This document shows, one piece after another, positions 17,057-26,286 of a stretch of 64,000 nt of DNA. The notes beneath the pieces are model-generated. The model was not told the origin of the DNA and made no database searches. It was given only the letters and a program-made list of their open reading frames with translations. This DNA comes from Ruegeria sp. HKCCSA071 (lineage in GTDB: Bacteria; Pseudomonadota; Alphaproteobacteria; Rhodobacterales; Rhodobacteraceae), in contig NZ_JAEDOX010000001.1 in NCBI RefSeq assembly GCF_017872555.1, forward strand, positions 806,001 through 870,000, given 5' to 3'. The translations under genes and the position numbers were made by a program. The stretch's first letter is position 1. Every line of letters begins with the position of its first letter.

Positions 17057-18607
17057 ATGACACTCCGCAGGTTGCTGGGAACCGCCATTTGTGCCGCCAC
17101 TCTTGCGGCCTGCACACCCGTTGGGCCGGATTTCGTGCGCCCCAACTCACCGGTCGTGAAACAGTGGATCGAGGTCAACAACCCCAGCACTGGTCAAAGC
17201 GGGCTGACGTCGCGCAGTGCGCCTGTCGTGAAATGGTGGCAGACATTCAATGATCCGACCCTCAACAAACTGATTGCCGAGGCCTACGCCCAGAACCTGA
17301 CACTTCAGGTCGCTGGCGCGCGGGTTTTGCAGGCTCGCGCACAACTGGGTATCACCTTTGGCGAGCTTTATCCACAGTCGCAGGCCATAGGCGGATCGCT
17401 TGAACGGCGCCAGATCAGTGACAATCTGGGGCCGATTTCGGATGTTAATCGCGTCATCCCGCTGGATACCGAATTCTCGACCTCGCAAGTCGGCTTCGAT
17501 GCCCAGTGGGAGCTGGACGTCTGGGGTGCCCAGCGGCGCGGTGTTCAGGCGGCGCGATCCAACCTGGCCCTGCAAGTGGCGAATTACGACGACGCGTTGG
17601 TTACGCTGACCGGGGACGTCGCCGCGCTTTACGTCAATATCCGGGCGTTGCAGGAGACGCTGGCAATTGCGCGCGAGAACATCAAATTGCAGCAGGACTC
17701 GGCAGACCTGACTCAGCTGCGGTTCAACAATGGCGTCACCACGGAACTGGACGTGCAAGAATCCACCGCCCTACTGAACAACACTAAGGCGCTGGTACCG
17801 GAACTGGAAAGCGACCTGCAACAGACCAAGAACGCGCTTGCGGTGTTGTTGGGCACAACACCTTCACGCATGACCGGTCTGTTGGGCAATACCGGACGCA
17901 TTCCATCGGCCCGAGCAAATGTGGCTGTGGGCGTTCCCGCTGAATTGCTGCGCCGCCGCCCGGATGTGCGCGCGGCTGAACTGGCGGCAGCCACGCAATC
18001 AGCACAGGTGGGCATCGCGATGGCGGACCTGTATCCCCAATTTATCCTGTCGGGCGCGATCGGTCTGCAGGCATCCGGCGGGCGCGATCTGTTCAGCGGT
18101 GGCAGCACAACGGGACTGGCCAGTGCTGGTGTGGTCTGGAATGTGCTGAACTATGGCCGCATCAAGAACAATGTTCGCGCGCAAGACGCCGCTTACCAGG
18201 CGCTGATTGCGAATTATCAGAACACTGTGCTGACAGCTTATTCCGAAGTTGAAAGTGCCATGGTCGCTTATGCGCAGGCACGTAAGCAGGTCGGGTTCTA
18301 TCAGCAAAGTGTCGAGGCCTCACGCAAAGCTGCCGAAATCGCCGTCAACCAGTATACAGACGGCATTGCCGATTATTCGCGTGTTCTGAACACCCAGACC
18401 GCGCTATTGCGATCACAGGCCAACCTGATCGAGGCGCGGCAGCAAGTATCCAGCAACCTAGTGGCGGTTTACAAGGGCCTGGGCGGCGGATGGCAAATCC
18501 GTCAAAATCAGGAATTCCTGCCTGAAACCGTTCTGGCCGAGATGGCCTATCGCACGGATTGGGGCGATCTGCTGCAGAAAACCCCAACCCGCGCGAGCCT
18601 GAATTAG
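17057..18607 (+). CDS. NodT-family outer-membrane efflux lipoprotein
   Basis: A TolC/OprM-like channel protein of 516 aa. The signal ends in the lipobox LAAC, followed by TPVGPDFVRPNSPV, the usual start of NodT/OprM factors. Two outer-membrane efflux repeats include GFDAQWELDVWGAQRRGVQAARS, TTELDVQES and ELLRRRPDVRAAELAA. ATG 17057 is preferred to 17048: the GAGG at 17044-17047 is nine bases from 17057 but directly abuts 17048. It ends the DUF3302-HlyD-OMF operon and may also serve the RND pump at 8189, which lacks its own channel (inference). Confidence 0.9.
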   Translation: MTLRRLLGTAICAATLAACTPVGPDFVRPNSPVVKQWIEVNNPSTGQSGLTSRSAPVVKWWQTFNDPTLNKLIAEAYAQNLTLQVAGARVLQARAQLGITFGELYPQSQAIGGSLERRQISDNLGPISDVNRVIPLDTEFSTSQVGFDAQWELDVWGAQRRGVQAARSNLALQVANYDDALVTLTGDVAALYVNIRALQETLAIARENIKLQQDSADLTQLRFNNGVTTELDVQESTALLNNTKALVPELESDLQQTKNALAVLLGTTPSRMTGLLGNTGRIPSARANVAVGVPAELLRRRPDVRAAELAAATQSAQVGIAMADLYPQFILSGAIGLQASGGRDLFSGGSTTGLASAGVVWNVLNYGRIKNNVRAQDAAYQALIANYQNTVLTAYSEVESAMVAYAQARKQVGFYQQSVEASRKAAEIAVNQYTDGIADYSRVLNTQTALLRSQANLIEARQQVSSNLVAVYKGLGGGWQIRQNQEFLPETVLAEMAYRTDWGDLLQKTPTRASLN

Positions 18608-18610
18608 GTG

Positions 18611-21220
18611 CTACTTGGTTAACCCGCGCAACCCGCCCGAGATCAGGATATTGACCTCATAGAGGATGCGGGGCGCCGCCAGCCCGCCGGGGCTGGCCAG
18701 ATAATTCGGGCTCCATTCCGGATCGAACTTCTGCTTGAACGCACGAAGACCCTCAAAATGGTAGAACTGTTCGCCATGTTCGTAAACGAACCCTCCAATC
18801 CGGTTCCAAAGCGAGGCAAGCTGACGGTTCTCAATCCCTGAGAACGGTGCGGCACCCAGTGAAAACCAGTGAAAACCCTGCTGCGCACCCCAATCCATCA
18901 TGTCGGCGAAAAGAGCGTCCATGACGAAACTTGGGCTATCGGGTTCATAGCGCATAAGGTCCAGTGATAACTCGGATTTATTTCCCCCTTGGAACAGGTT
19001 GGCAAAGGCCATGATCTTGCCGGTGTTGCCATCACGCAGGATCGCATGATCGAAATAGGACAGGTATTGATCATCAAATCCACCCAGCGCAAAGCCCTTT
19101 TCTGCACCGGCCTTTTGCGCAAGCCAGCGGTCTGAAATCCCACGCAAGTCTGGCAACAGAGGCGCCAGTTCTTCTTTCGGAATGATCTCGAACACATATC
19201 CTTCGCGTTGAGCACGGTTCTTGGCCTGCCGGAACCGCTTGCGCGACTTTCCGTCCAGTGAGAAGTCGTGCAATGACACCCGCGCAACCTCACCAATCTT
19301 CAGGATCGACAGTCCAAGATCCAGAAAAGTCGGCAGATATTTGGTCGAGACACTGTAGAACGCGCAGAGTTTACCTTCGCGATCCGCCATTTCCCGAAGT
19401 TGCCAGATCAGTTGCTGCCCGGCCCTCTCGTCACCAACAGGTTCTCCTTTTGAAATCAGCGCATTGCCCGTGTCGGCGTAGGCGATAAACGCGGTCTCAT
19501 CCGGTGAGATCAGGAATTGCTTGTCGCCGGTAAGCGAGATCTGGGATTCCGTATCCTCACTCTCCATCACCAGCTGCTCCACAACCTCTGGGATTTCAAC
19601 CCGCTGCGGTGTCGGTATCTCACGCCCGAACAGAGAGTTCACGGCAACAATGCCCACGATCACGGCCACAACAAGGCTGGACCGCAGAAAGCGCGAAGCG
19701 TCACCGTTCCAGGCAAACTGCCACCACAGATCGTTTTGGTATTCGACATGCGAATATGCAAACAGCCCGATCCAGAAAATCACCGCCAGCAGAACCACGA
19801 CACTGATCAGCCATGGGATGTTCAGCCTAAATATCGACGCGCCGCTGACTCGGTAGAACGCGCCACGAAACATGGCCAGCAGACCAATCGTTCCCAGCAT
19901 CGAAAGCGCTTCGTGGATGTCGAGCCCCTTTGCAAGCGAAGCAAAGAACCCTGCCCCCATCAGCACCATCGCAACGATCCATGCCCGGTAGAGCTTGCGG
20001 AACAACCCGCGCGAGACCAGCAACAGCAACACGCCTACGACGCTGCCTGCTAGATGCGAAGCCTCGACAAACGAAAGCGGCAGAATATCTTTCAGCGTGC
20101 CGAGCTTTTGCGCCCCAGCTGGCAAAGCGCCCGACACCAGCAAGATCACTCCGGCCGCCGCGGCAACCCCGGCCGCGACCATCGGAACCATGGGACGGAT
20201 CACGCGATAGACCCAGATGGCGGCACCACCAATCATGTGTCTTTGCGTCAAGGCAGATGCAACGGCAATGGAAAGGCTGGCGACTGCAAATGGCAGAAAA
20301 GTGTAAACCACCCGGTACAGCAGCAACGCAGCAATCACATCCGAACGGCCCGACGCCCCCAGACCGGCAATCAATGTCGCCTCAAACACGCCGATCCCAC
20401 CCGGCGCATGGCTTAGGATCCCAACGGCAATGGCAGAGATATAGATCGTGAAGAAGTACGGGTACCCGACACCCAGATCATCCGGCATCAAAACGTAAAG
20501 CACCATGGATGCGCCAAATAGGTCGCCAATGGCAGCCAACGTCAGCAGGCCTGCCAGTTTCCCGCCGGGCAGATCGAAACCGACGCCTGCAACAGCCAAC
20601 CGCCGGCCACCGCTGGACAACCATATGAACATCGCGACAAATGCAGCCAGCAAGCACAATCCTATGATGGTTTCGGCCGTTTCGCTGACGGGCATCACCT
20701 TGGATATTCCATCCGGGTGCAGGGTCAGCAACAAACCCAAAATCAGGATCAGACCCATCCAGAACGCCACCCACGAGGTCGCGATTACGCCAGCCACCCG
20801 GCCAAGGTCCAAGCCAAGCGACGCATATATTCGATACCGGATCGCAGTTCCTGTAATGTAGGAAAACCCAAGGCAGTTCGAAACCGCGTATCCGCTGGCT
20901 CCGGCCATCCCCGCGACAGGTAACGGCACCTTCCCGTCCGCCACGCTTTGTACCGCGAACACATCATAAAGCGACAGCGACAAAAAGCTAAACGCTGTCC
21001 AGCACACCGCTAAAAACATCAGTTTCCATGATGTCGCCGAAATATCGGTCTGGACATCCGACCATTTCACATGGGCCGACAGATCGTGCAAAACCGAAAG
21101 GGCAATCCCGGTAATAACGACCGGTAACGCGATGCGCAGCCAAGGTTTTTCCAGCAGGGCAACAAGTCGTTCGACCCATTGTCCGGCTAAAGGCTCGTCG
21201 CCCTTTTCAGATGTCGTCAT
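18611..21220 (-). CDS. mprF: Phosphatidylglycerol lysyltransferase/flippase MprF
   Basis: An 869-aa two-part protein. The first about 530 residues form a polytopic flippase (UPF0104 type) with motifs such as GYAVSNCLGFSYITGTAIRYRIY and SHAPGGIGVFEATLIAGLG. The C-terminal about 300-residue cytoplasmic synthase domain (DUF2156) has YADTGNALISKGEPVGD and SLDLMRYEPDSPSFVMDALFADMM. MprF aminoacylates phosphatidylglycerol from a charged tRNA and moves it outward, which lowers surface charge and protects against cationic peptides. It is convergent with the outer-membrane factor gene, with a three-base gap. Confidence 0.92.
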   Translation of the reverse strand: MTTSEKGDEPLAGQWVERLVALLEKPWLRIALPVVITGIALSVLHDLSAHVKWSDVQTDISATSWKLMFLAVCWTAFSFLSLSLYDVFAVQSVADGKVPLPVAGMAGASGYAVSNCLGFSYITGTAIRYRIYASLGLDLGRVAGVIATSWVAFWMGLILILGLLLTLHPDGISKVMPVSETAETIIGLCLLAAFVAMFIWLSSGGRRLAVAGVGFDLPGGKLAGLLTLAAIGDLFGASMVLYVLMPDDLGVGYPYFFTIYISAIAVGILSHAPGGIGVFEATLIAGLGASGRSDVIAALLLYRVVYTFLPFAVASLSIAVASALTQRHMIGGAAIWVYRVIRPMVPMVAAGVAAAAGVILLVSGALPAGAQKLGTLKDILPLSFVEASHLAGSVVGVLLLLVSRGLFRKLYRAWIVAMVLMGAGFFASLAKGLDIHEALSMLGTIGLLAMFRGAFYRVSGASIFRLNIPWLISVVVLLAVIFWIGLFAYSHVEYQNDLWWQFAWNGDASRFLRSSLVVAVIVGIVAVNSLFGREIPTPQRVEIPEVVEQLVMESEDTESQISLTGDKQFLISPDETAFIAYADTGNALISKGEPVGDERAGQQLIWQLREMADREGKLCAFYSVSTKYLPTFLDLGLSILKIGEVARVSLHDFSLDGKSRKRFRQAKNRAQREGYVFEIIPKEELAPLLPDLRGISDRWLAQKAGAEKGFALGGFDDQYLSYFDHAILRDGNTGKIMAFANLFQGGNKSELSLDLMRYEPDSPSFVMDALFADMMDWGAQQGFHWFSLGAAPFSGIENRQLASLWNRIGGFVYEHGEQFYHFEGLRAFKQKFDPEWSPNYLASPGGLAAPRILYEVNILISGGLRGLTK

Positions 21221-21333
21221 GCCGTAAGCCTTCCGGATATACTGACCCCTTAGACGGCAAGCGACCTACCTTAGGGTAAGCCGCACCCTGTCTGCTCACA
21301 AACTCTGGCACAATTCGCATTCATCTCAAAGCA

Positions 21334-21762
21334 CTAGAGCCGCCCCTTGCGCGTTGACAGCAGCAGGTTCGTTTCCGAACGTGTAACACCGTCAATCTTG
21401 CGAATTTGAAACAAAACCTCGTCCAGTTCAGCCAGAGTTTCTGTACTGATTTCCGCAATCAAATCCCAACTGCCGTTGGTCGAATGGACCGCTGTGACCT
21501 GCCGCATGGCTCCAATCCGGGACATCACGCGCTCGGTGCCGCGCCCCTCGATTTCTAGCATCATCAGCCCACGTACCGGGCTTTGCGCCAGATCCCGACG
21601 CGTCAACACGGTAAAACCGACGATCTCACCGGATTGCTTGAGCCGTTGCAAACGGCTGCGCACCGTCGTGCGGGTCACACCAAGCGTTTCCGACAGCTCT
21701 GACAGGCTGGCGCGCGCGTCGCGCTGCAACGCGCCCAGCAGACGACTATCCAATTCGTCCAT
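21334..21762 (-). CDS. Lrp/AsnC family transcriptional regulator
   Basis: A 142-aa regulator with an N-terminal winged helix (MDELDSRLLGALQRDARASLSELSETLGVTRTTVRSRLQRL) and a C-terminal RAM ligand-binding domain ending in RSETNLLLSTRKG. It is divergent from the arginase/ctlX/ocd operon with 78 bases between starts. A local sensor of arginine, ornithine or proline is the natural inference. The palindrome at 21799-21813 is a possible binding site. It resembles activators such as those controlling arginase and OCD in other Alphaproteobacteria. Confidence 0.88.
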   Translation of the reverse strand: MDELDSRLLGALQRDARASLSELSETLGVTRTTVRSRLQRLKQSGEIVGFTVLTRRDLAQSPVRGLMMLEIEGRGTERVMSRIGAMRQVTAVHSTNGSWDLIAEISTETLAELDEVLFQIRKIDGVTRSETNLLLSTRKGRL

Positions 21763-21798
21763 ACCTCTTTCCCATTAAGGAACTTCCTGAACCATTTT

Positions 21799-21813
21799 GA
21801 GCATTTTGTGCTC
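21799..21813. promoter_or_regulatory. Candidate Lrp/AsnC operator between regulator and arginase genes
   Basis: GAGCATTTTGTGCTC is a perfect 5-bp inverted repeat around a 5-bp T-rich centre. Lrp-family sites typically have a 15-bp dyad with an AT-rich middle. It lies midway between the divergent starts at 21762 and 21841. Assignment rests on the shape and position only. Confidence 0.45.
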
Positions 21814-21840
21814 TTCACGCAAGACACAGTGACGGCCTAA

Positions 21841-22770
21841 ATGAACCACATGAAACGCAAAAAAATCATTTTAGTCGGCGCGCCGATGGACGCCGGAAAA
21901 CGGCGTCAGGGTTGCCGAATGGGTCCTGATGCATATCGCGTGGCTGGGCTGGATCAGGCCTTGACCGATCTTGGTCACTCGGTTTGCGATTGGGGCAACG
22001 TACAACCTGAAGAAACCGCCTTGCCTGAGCATCCGCACCTGTTCGCGCTGCCCGAATGCATCGGTTGGACACAAGCGCTGAGCAAGGCCGCATTAACAGC
22101 GGCTGAACAGGGCATTCCAATCTTCATGGGCGGCGATCATGCATTATCCATGGGAACCGTGACCGGGATGGCCGCCTATGCTGCTAAGGTCGACCGCCCG
22201 CTGTTCGTTCTATGGTTGGATGCGCATAGTGACTTTCACACCCCCAACAGCACAGACAGCGGCAACCTGCATGGGACACCCGTCGCTTATTTTACAGGAA
22301 GGCCAGGATTCGAGGCGCTTCCACCCTTACCCGCTATCGTGCCCACGGACCGCGTCGGTATGATCGGCCTGCGCTCTGTCGATCCGGCGGAACGTTCTGC
22401 GCTGGAACAGAACCGTGCGATGCTGGCCGACATGCGCAGCATTGACGAACATGGGATCAAGGCGCCGCTGCTGGCGTTTCTGAATCGCGTCAAAGCTGAA
22501 AACGCCCTTCTTCACGTCTCGTTGGATGTTGATTTCCTGGACCCGGCCATTGCCCCTGCCGTCGGCACCACTGTTCCTGGCGGCGCGACCGAGCGCGAAG
22601 CCCATCTGGTCATGGAACTGCTGCATGAAAGCGGACTGGTCAGTTCTCTGGATCTTGTCGAACTGAACCCGTTTCTGGATGAACGTGGCCGCACGGCAAA
22701 GCTGATGGTCGATCTGGCCGCTTCACTTATGGGCCGCCGCATCTTTGACCGCCCCACCCGGAGTTTCTGA
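21841..22770 (+). CDS. rocF: Arginase
   Basis: A 309-aa ureohydrolase that splits arginine into ornithine and urea. The dimanganese motifs are GGDHALSMGT, WLDAHSDFHTP and SLDVDFLDPAIAPAVGT, all intact, and the N-terminal GAPMDAGKRRQGCRMGPDAYR is typical of true arginases. A second ATG at 21850 is possible. The stop overlaps the ATG of ctlX by one base (TGATG). With ctlX and ornithine cyclodeaminase it forms an operon predicted to convert arginine or citrulline to ornithine and then proline. Confidence 0.92.
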   Translation: MNHMKRKKIILVGAPMDAGKRRQGCRMGPDAYRVAGLDQALTDLGHSVCDWGNVQPEETALPEHPHLFALPECIGWTQALSKAALTAAEQGIPIFMGGDHALSMGTVTGMAAYAAKVDRPLFVLWLDAHSDFHTPNSTDSGNLHGTPVAYFTGRPGFEALPPLPAIVPTDRVGMIGLRSVDPAERSALEQNRAMLADMRSIDEHGIKAPLLAFLNRVKAENALLHVSLDVDFLDPAIAPAVGTTVPGGATEREAHLVMELLHESGLVSSLDLVELNPFLDERGRTAKLMVDLAASLMGRRIFDRPTRSF

Positions 22771-23690
22771 TGCTATCGCTACAAGCACCATCTGCCGCGG
22801 TAATGATCCGGCCACATGCTTTTGCCTCCAACCCGGAAACACGCGATGACAACGCGTTTCAAACGCTGAGTATCACGTCTGACGAAACCACGTCGGAAGC
22901 TGCAAGAGATGAGCATGACCAGGCAGTTCAACGCCTGCGCGACACAGGAATCACTGTTCACGTATTTGATGATTTTGGCGATCTCGACACACCCGACAGC
23001 GTTTTCCCGAACAATTGGTTTTCCACACATCCAGGTGGTCACATAGCAGTTTACCCGATGTTCGTGCCATCTCGCCGACGCGAGCGGCGAACCGATGTAA
23101 TCGAACTGCTCAAACACGAGTATCGCGTGCAGGATGTCATAGACTATTCCGGGCTGGAACAAGACAACCTTGCGCTGGAAGGAACCGGTGCGATGGTGTT
23201 GGACCACATTGCCCGCATCGCGTATACGGTCACGTCCAATCGCGCCGACCCGGTCTTGCTGGAACGGTTCTGCACGCATTTCAACTATGAACCAATTGCC
23301 TTTCAGGCCCGCGACGCAAAAGGCAGGGACGTTTATCATACCAACGTATTGATGGGGATCGGCACTCATTATGCCTTAATCTGCCTCGACATGATATCGG
23401 ACCCCGACCGCCGCATGACTATTCGCAATCGGTTAGAGGAATCCGGTCGAACCGTGATTGATCTGACTCATGACCAAATCGCCGAGTTTGCGGGGAATGC
23501 AATCGAGTTGAAGGGACGCGATGGATTGGTGCTGGCCTTGTCGAGCCGAGCGTTAGGCGCGCTGACCCCTGATCAAATCGAAATAATCCAAGCCAGTGCA
23601 ACGCCTTTGCCACTGTCCGTCCCAACAATTGAAACTGCTGGTGGGTCAGTGCGCTGCATGATTGCAGGCGTCCACCTTGCCCGCCGATAG
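22770..23690 (+). CDS. ctlX: Citrulline utilisation hydrolase CtlX (amidinotransferase fold)
   Basis: A 306-aa guanidine-modifying-superfamily protein. The start APSAAVMIRPHAFASNPETRDDNAFQ and the block DSVFPNNWFSTHPGGHIAVYPM are characteristic of CtlX. The likely catalytic His is in YHTNVLMGIGTHYALIC, and the catalytic Cys is near the C-terminus in GGSVRCMIAGVHL. CtlX was described as hydrolysing citrulline to ornithine. Its position between arginase and ornithine cyclodeaminase fits that reaction: both neighbours make or use ornithine. Dimethylarginine hydrolase activity is an alternative for this fold. Confidence 0.8.
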   Translation: MLSLQAPSAAVMIRPHAFASNPETRDDNAFQTLSITSDETTSEAARDEHDQAVQRLRDTGITVHVFDDFGDLDTPDSVFPNNWFSTHPGGHIAVYPMFVPSRRRERRTDVIELLKHEYRVQDVIDYSGLEQDNLALEGTGAMVLDHIARIAYTVTSNRADPVLLERFCTHFNYEPIAFQARDAKGRDVYHTNVLMGIGTHYALICLDMISDPDRRMTIRNRLEESGRTVIDLTHDQIAEFAGNAIELKGRDGLVLALSSRALGALTPDQIEIIQASATPLPLSVPTIETAGGSVRCMIAGVHLARR

Positions 23691-23699
23691 GAGAGTACG

Positions 23700-24740
23700 A
23701 TGCAACCTTCTGACAAGGCACTCGTGCCTTTTGTGTCCGTCGACAACATGATGCGGCTGGTTCACCACATCGGTGTGGAACAGATGATCGTTCAGATTGC
23801 CGATCAGATCGAATCCGATTTCAAACGGTGGGAGAGCTTTGACAAGACACCCCGTATCCCGGCGCATTCTCCCCACGGCGTGATTGAACTGATGCCCACC
23901 TCGGATGGTGAGGCATATGGGTTCAAATACGTGAACGGCCATCCCAAAAACACCTCAGAGGGGCTGCAAACAGTGACCGCATTCGGATTGCTGGCGGATG
24001 TATACACTGGGTACCCCACCCTGCTGACCGAAATGACGATGCTGACGGCGTTGCGCACGGCGGCAACGTCTGCTCTGGTCGGGCGCTATCTTGCCCCAAA
24101 GAATGCCACCACCATGGCCATGATCGGCAATGGGGCGCAGTCCGAGTTTCAATGCCTCGCTTTCAAGGCAATGTGCGGGATCGACACTGTCCGGCTTTAC
24201 GATACCGATCCCGGTGCAACAGCGAAATGCACCGCAAACCTGCAAGGCAAAGGCCTGACGGTCATCCCATGCAAGACGCCGGAAGACGCTATTGAAGGCG
24301 CTCAGATCATCACCACCTGCACGGCCGACAAGAAATATGCCACCATACTCACCGACAACATGGTCGGCCCCGGCGTCCACATCAACGCCATCGGTGGCGA
24401 TTGTCCCGGCAAGACTGAATTGCATCGCGATATCCTGCTGCGCTCAGACATCTTTGTCGAATACCCCGAGCAAACCCGGATCGAGGGCGAGATTCAGGCG
24501 CTGGATGCCGATCATCCCGTGACCGAGATGTGGCAGGTTATGACCGGTGCCGCCAAAGGGCGCACCGACGACCGCCAAATCACCCTGTTCGACAGCGTTG
24601 GGTTCGCGATCGAAGATTTCTCAGCCCTGCGCTATGTCAAGCAGGTGATCGAAGGCACTGCGTTCTTTGAGCCTCTGGACATGTTGGCCGACCCGGACGA
24701 TCCGCGCGACCTGTTCGGAATGCTGATGCGGGCCGGTTAG
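23700..24740 (+). CDS. ocd: Ornithine cyclodeaminase
   Basis: A 346-aa enzyme of the OCD/mu-crystallin family that turns ornithine into proline with release of ammonia, using bound NAD. The dinucleotide motif is MIGNGAQSEFQCLAFKAM, and the substrate region includes LTEMTMLTALRTAATSALVGRYLAP. The C-terminal tail (LDMLADPDDPRDLFGMLMRA) is typical of true ornithine cyclodeaminases. The ATG follows the ctlX stop by nine bases with GGAGAG before it. It completes a short arginine/citrulline-to-proline route. Confidence 0.93.
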   Translation: MQPSDKALVPFVSVDNMMRLVHHIGVEQMIVQIADQIESDFKRWESFDKTPRIPAHSPHGVIELMPTSDGEAYGFKYVNGHPKNTSEGLQTVTAFGLLADVYTGYPTLLTEMTMLTALRTAATSALVGRYLAPKNATTMAMIGNGAQSEFQCLAFKAMCGIDTVRLYDTDPGATAKCTANLQGKGLTVIPCKTPEDAIEGAQIITTCTADKKYATILTDNMVGPGVHINAIGGDCPGKTELHRDILLRSDIFVEYPEQTRIEGEIQALDADHPVTEMWQVMTGAAKGRTDDRQITLFDSVGFAIEDFSALRYVKQVIEGTAFFEPLDMLADPDDPRDLFGMLMRAG

Positions 24741-24750
24741 GCGCGCCTAA

Positions 24751-24852
24751 GGGGGCTCTGCCCCCGCCGCCCGTGCCGGGCGCCTCCCCCGGGATATTTG
24801 TTGGCCAGATGAAGCAGGGGATCCCTTCTTCATCTGGCTTTAAATATCCCGG
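24751..24852 (+). repeat. Structured extragenic element, copy 1, with mirrored 3' part
   Basis: Ten bases after the ocd stop lies a hairpin GGGGGC-TCT-GCCCCC (24751-24765). A GC-rich hairpin and CCCCCGGGATATTTG with TTGGCCAGATGAAG follow, to 24814. The element then folds back: GCCAGATGAAG (24804-24814) pairs perfectly with CTTCATCTGGC (24828-24838), and CCGGGATATTT (24789-24799) with AAATATCCCGG (24842-24852). Related copies occur at 52286-52335 and 60360-60420. It lies between convergent transcription units and may terminate both. Confidence 0.75.
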
Positions 24853-24879
24853 AGCGCGAGGCAGAGCCTCACATCCTAC

Positions 24880-26283
24880 CTACCCCGCAAGCGATGGCAG
24901 GTAGAGTACAATACCAGGGAAAGCCACGAGCATTGCTATGGTCAGAGCGTCGGCAACGAAAAAGGGTGTCACACCCCTGAAAACATCCTGAACACTCAAA
25001 TCCGGTCGCACCCCGGCGACGACAAAGCAGTTGAGTCCGATGGGCGGTGTGATCAGGCAGAATTCGGCCATCTTGACTACCAGAATTCCGAACCAGATCG
25101 CGCACATAGGGCCGGACATGCCAAACGCACTGTCTGCGGCACTGACAGATTCACCACCATTCAGCGCCATGACCGCCGGATAAACAACAGGTAAGGTCAA
25201 GAGCAGCATTCCAATCGCATCCATGAACATGCCCAACACGGCGTAGGCAAGAAGAATACAGATCAGGATCAACATGGGCGACATCTCGAGCCCAGTTATC
25301 CAGTCAGAAAAGGCGCCGGGAAGGTCTGCGAACCCTAGAAACCGCACATAGATCAGAACGCCCCAGATGATCGAAAAGATCATCGCAGTAAGCTTGGCCG
25401 TCTCTAGCAACGCGGATTTGAACTCACTCCATCGCATCCCGTGGAACAAGGCGAAGCAGAAGACAATGAAGGCGCCGATTGCGCCGCCTTCCGTCGGTGT
25501 GCCCCACGCTTTTTCACCAAACGGGTTATAGACAAAGCAGATGATAATCAGGATGACGGCAACAATAGGAATGGCTCCGGGAAGGGCCGAAAAGCGCTGT
25601 TTCCATGTAAAGCCTGTGACTGGAGGACCGACAGATTTAAAGATCACAGCGATCCCGACAATCAGCACGGCATAGATGATCGCTGAAAACGCGCCCGGAA
25701 TGAACCCCGCCAACAGCAGCTTCCCAACATCCTGCTCGACGATGATCGCGTAGATCACCAGAATAGCCGATGGTGGAATCAGTGATGCCAGCGTTCCTCC
25801 GGCGGCCACCACACCAGCAGCAAAGCGTTTGTTGTAGCCTACCTTCAGCATTTCCGGGATCGCGATGCGGGCGAAGACGGCAGAGGTGGCAACCGAGGCA
25901 CCCGACACCGCGGCGAAACCAGCAGTGGCGAATACGGTTGAAACCGCCAACCCTCCGGGAACCCATGCGACCCAGCGTTTTGCAGCCTCGAACAATGCCC
26001 GCGTGAGACCTGCGTAGTAAGCCAGATACCCGATCAGGATAAAGGTCGGGATCAGGCTAAGAGTATGAGAGGCAACTTTGGAATGCGGCACTTGCCCGGC
26101 GGTTTTGACCGCAACAGTCAGCGCTTTTCCAAACCGCGCCGGATCATACCCAAACTTGGCCCAAAAAATCCAAATCAGCCCAATTAACCCGGCCAAACCC
26201 GCAGCAAAAGCCACGCGCATGCCGACCACGACAAAGACCAGAAGCCCGCCCGTGACCCAAAGGCCAATTTCAATCGTGTCCAT
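24880..26283 (-). CDS. dctM: TRAP transporter large permease (DctM)
   Basis: A 467-aa polytopic membrane protein of the DctM family. It has about 12 helices and the conserved blocks SLIPTFILIGYLAYYAGL, GAVSGASVATSAVFARI-type sequence, IPPSAILVIYAIIVEQDVGKLLLAGFIPG and LMFMDAIGMLLLTLPVVYPAV-like sequence near the end. It carries the ion-coupled translocation pathway for a substrate delivered by DctP. It is the last gene of a dctP-dctQ-dctM operon, three bases after dctQ. Substrate unknown. Confidence 0.93.
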   Translation of the reverse strand: MDTIEIGLWVTGGLLVFVVVGMRVAFAAGLAGLIGLIWIFWAKFGYDPARFGKALTVAVKTAGQVPHSKVASHTLSLIPTFILIGYLAYYAGLTRALFEAAKRWVAWVPGGLAVSTVFATAGFAAVSGASVATSAVFARIAIPEMLKVGYNKRFAAGVVAAGGTLASLIPPSAILVIYAIIVEQDVGKLLLAGFIPGAFSAIIYAVLIVGIAVIFKSVGPPVTGFTWKQRFSALPGAIPIVAVILIIICFVYNPFGEKAWGTPTEGGAIGAFIVFCFALFHGMRWSEFKSALLETAKLTAMIFSIIWGVLIYVRFLGFADLPGAFSDWITGLEMSPMLILICILLAYAVLGMFMDAIGMLLLTLPVVYPAVMALNGGESVSAADSAFGMSGPMCAIWFGILVVKMAEFCLITPPIGLNCFVVAGVRPDLSVQDVFRGVTPFFVADALTIAMLVAFPGIVLYLPSLAG

Positions 26284-26286
26284 AAA

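Noticed and set aside
15891..17150. Long minus-strand open frame (419 codons) opposite the HlyD gene
   Set aside because: It mirrors the plus-strand coding gene, has a composition of shadow frames (rich in Arg, Gln, His, Asp) and matches no family, while the plus frame has clear HlyD motifs.
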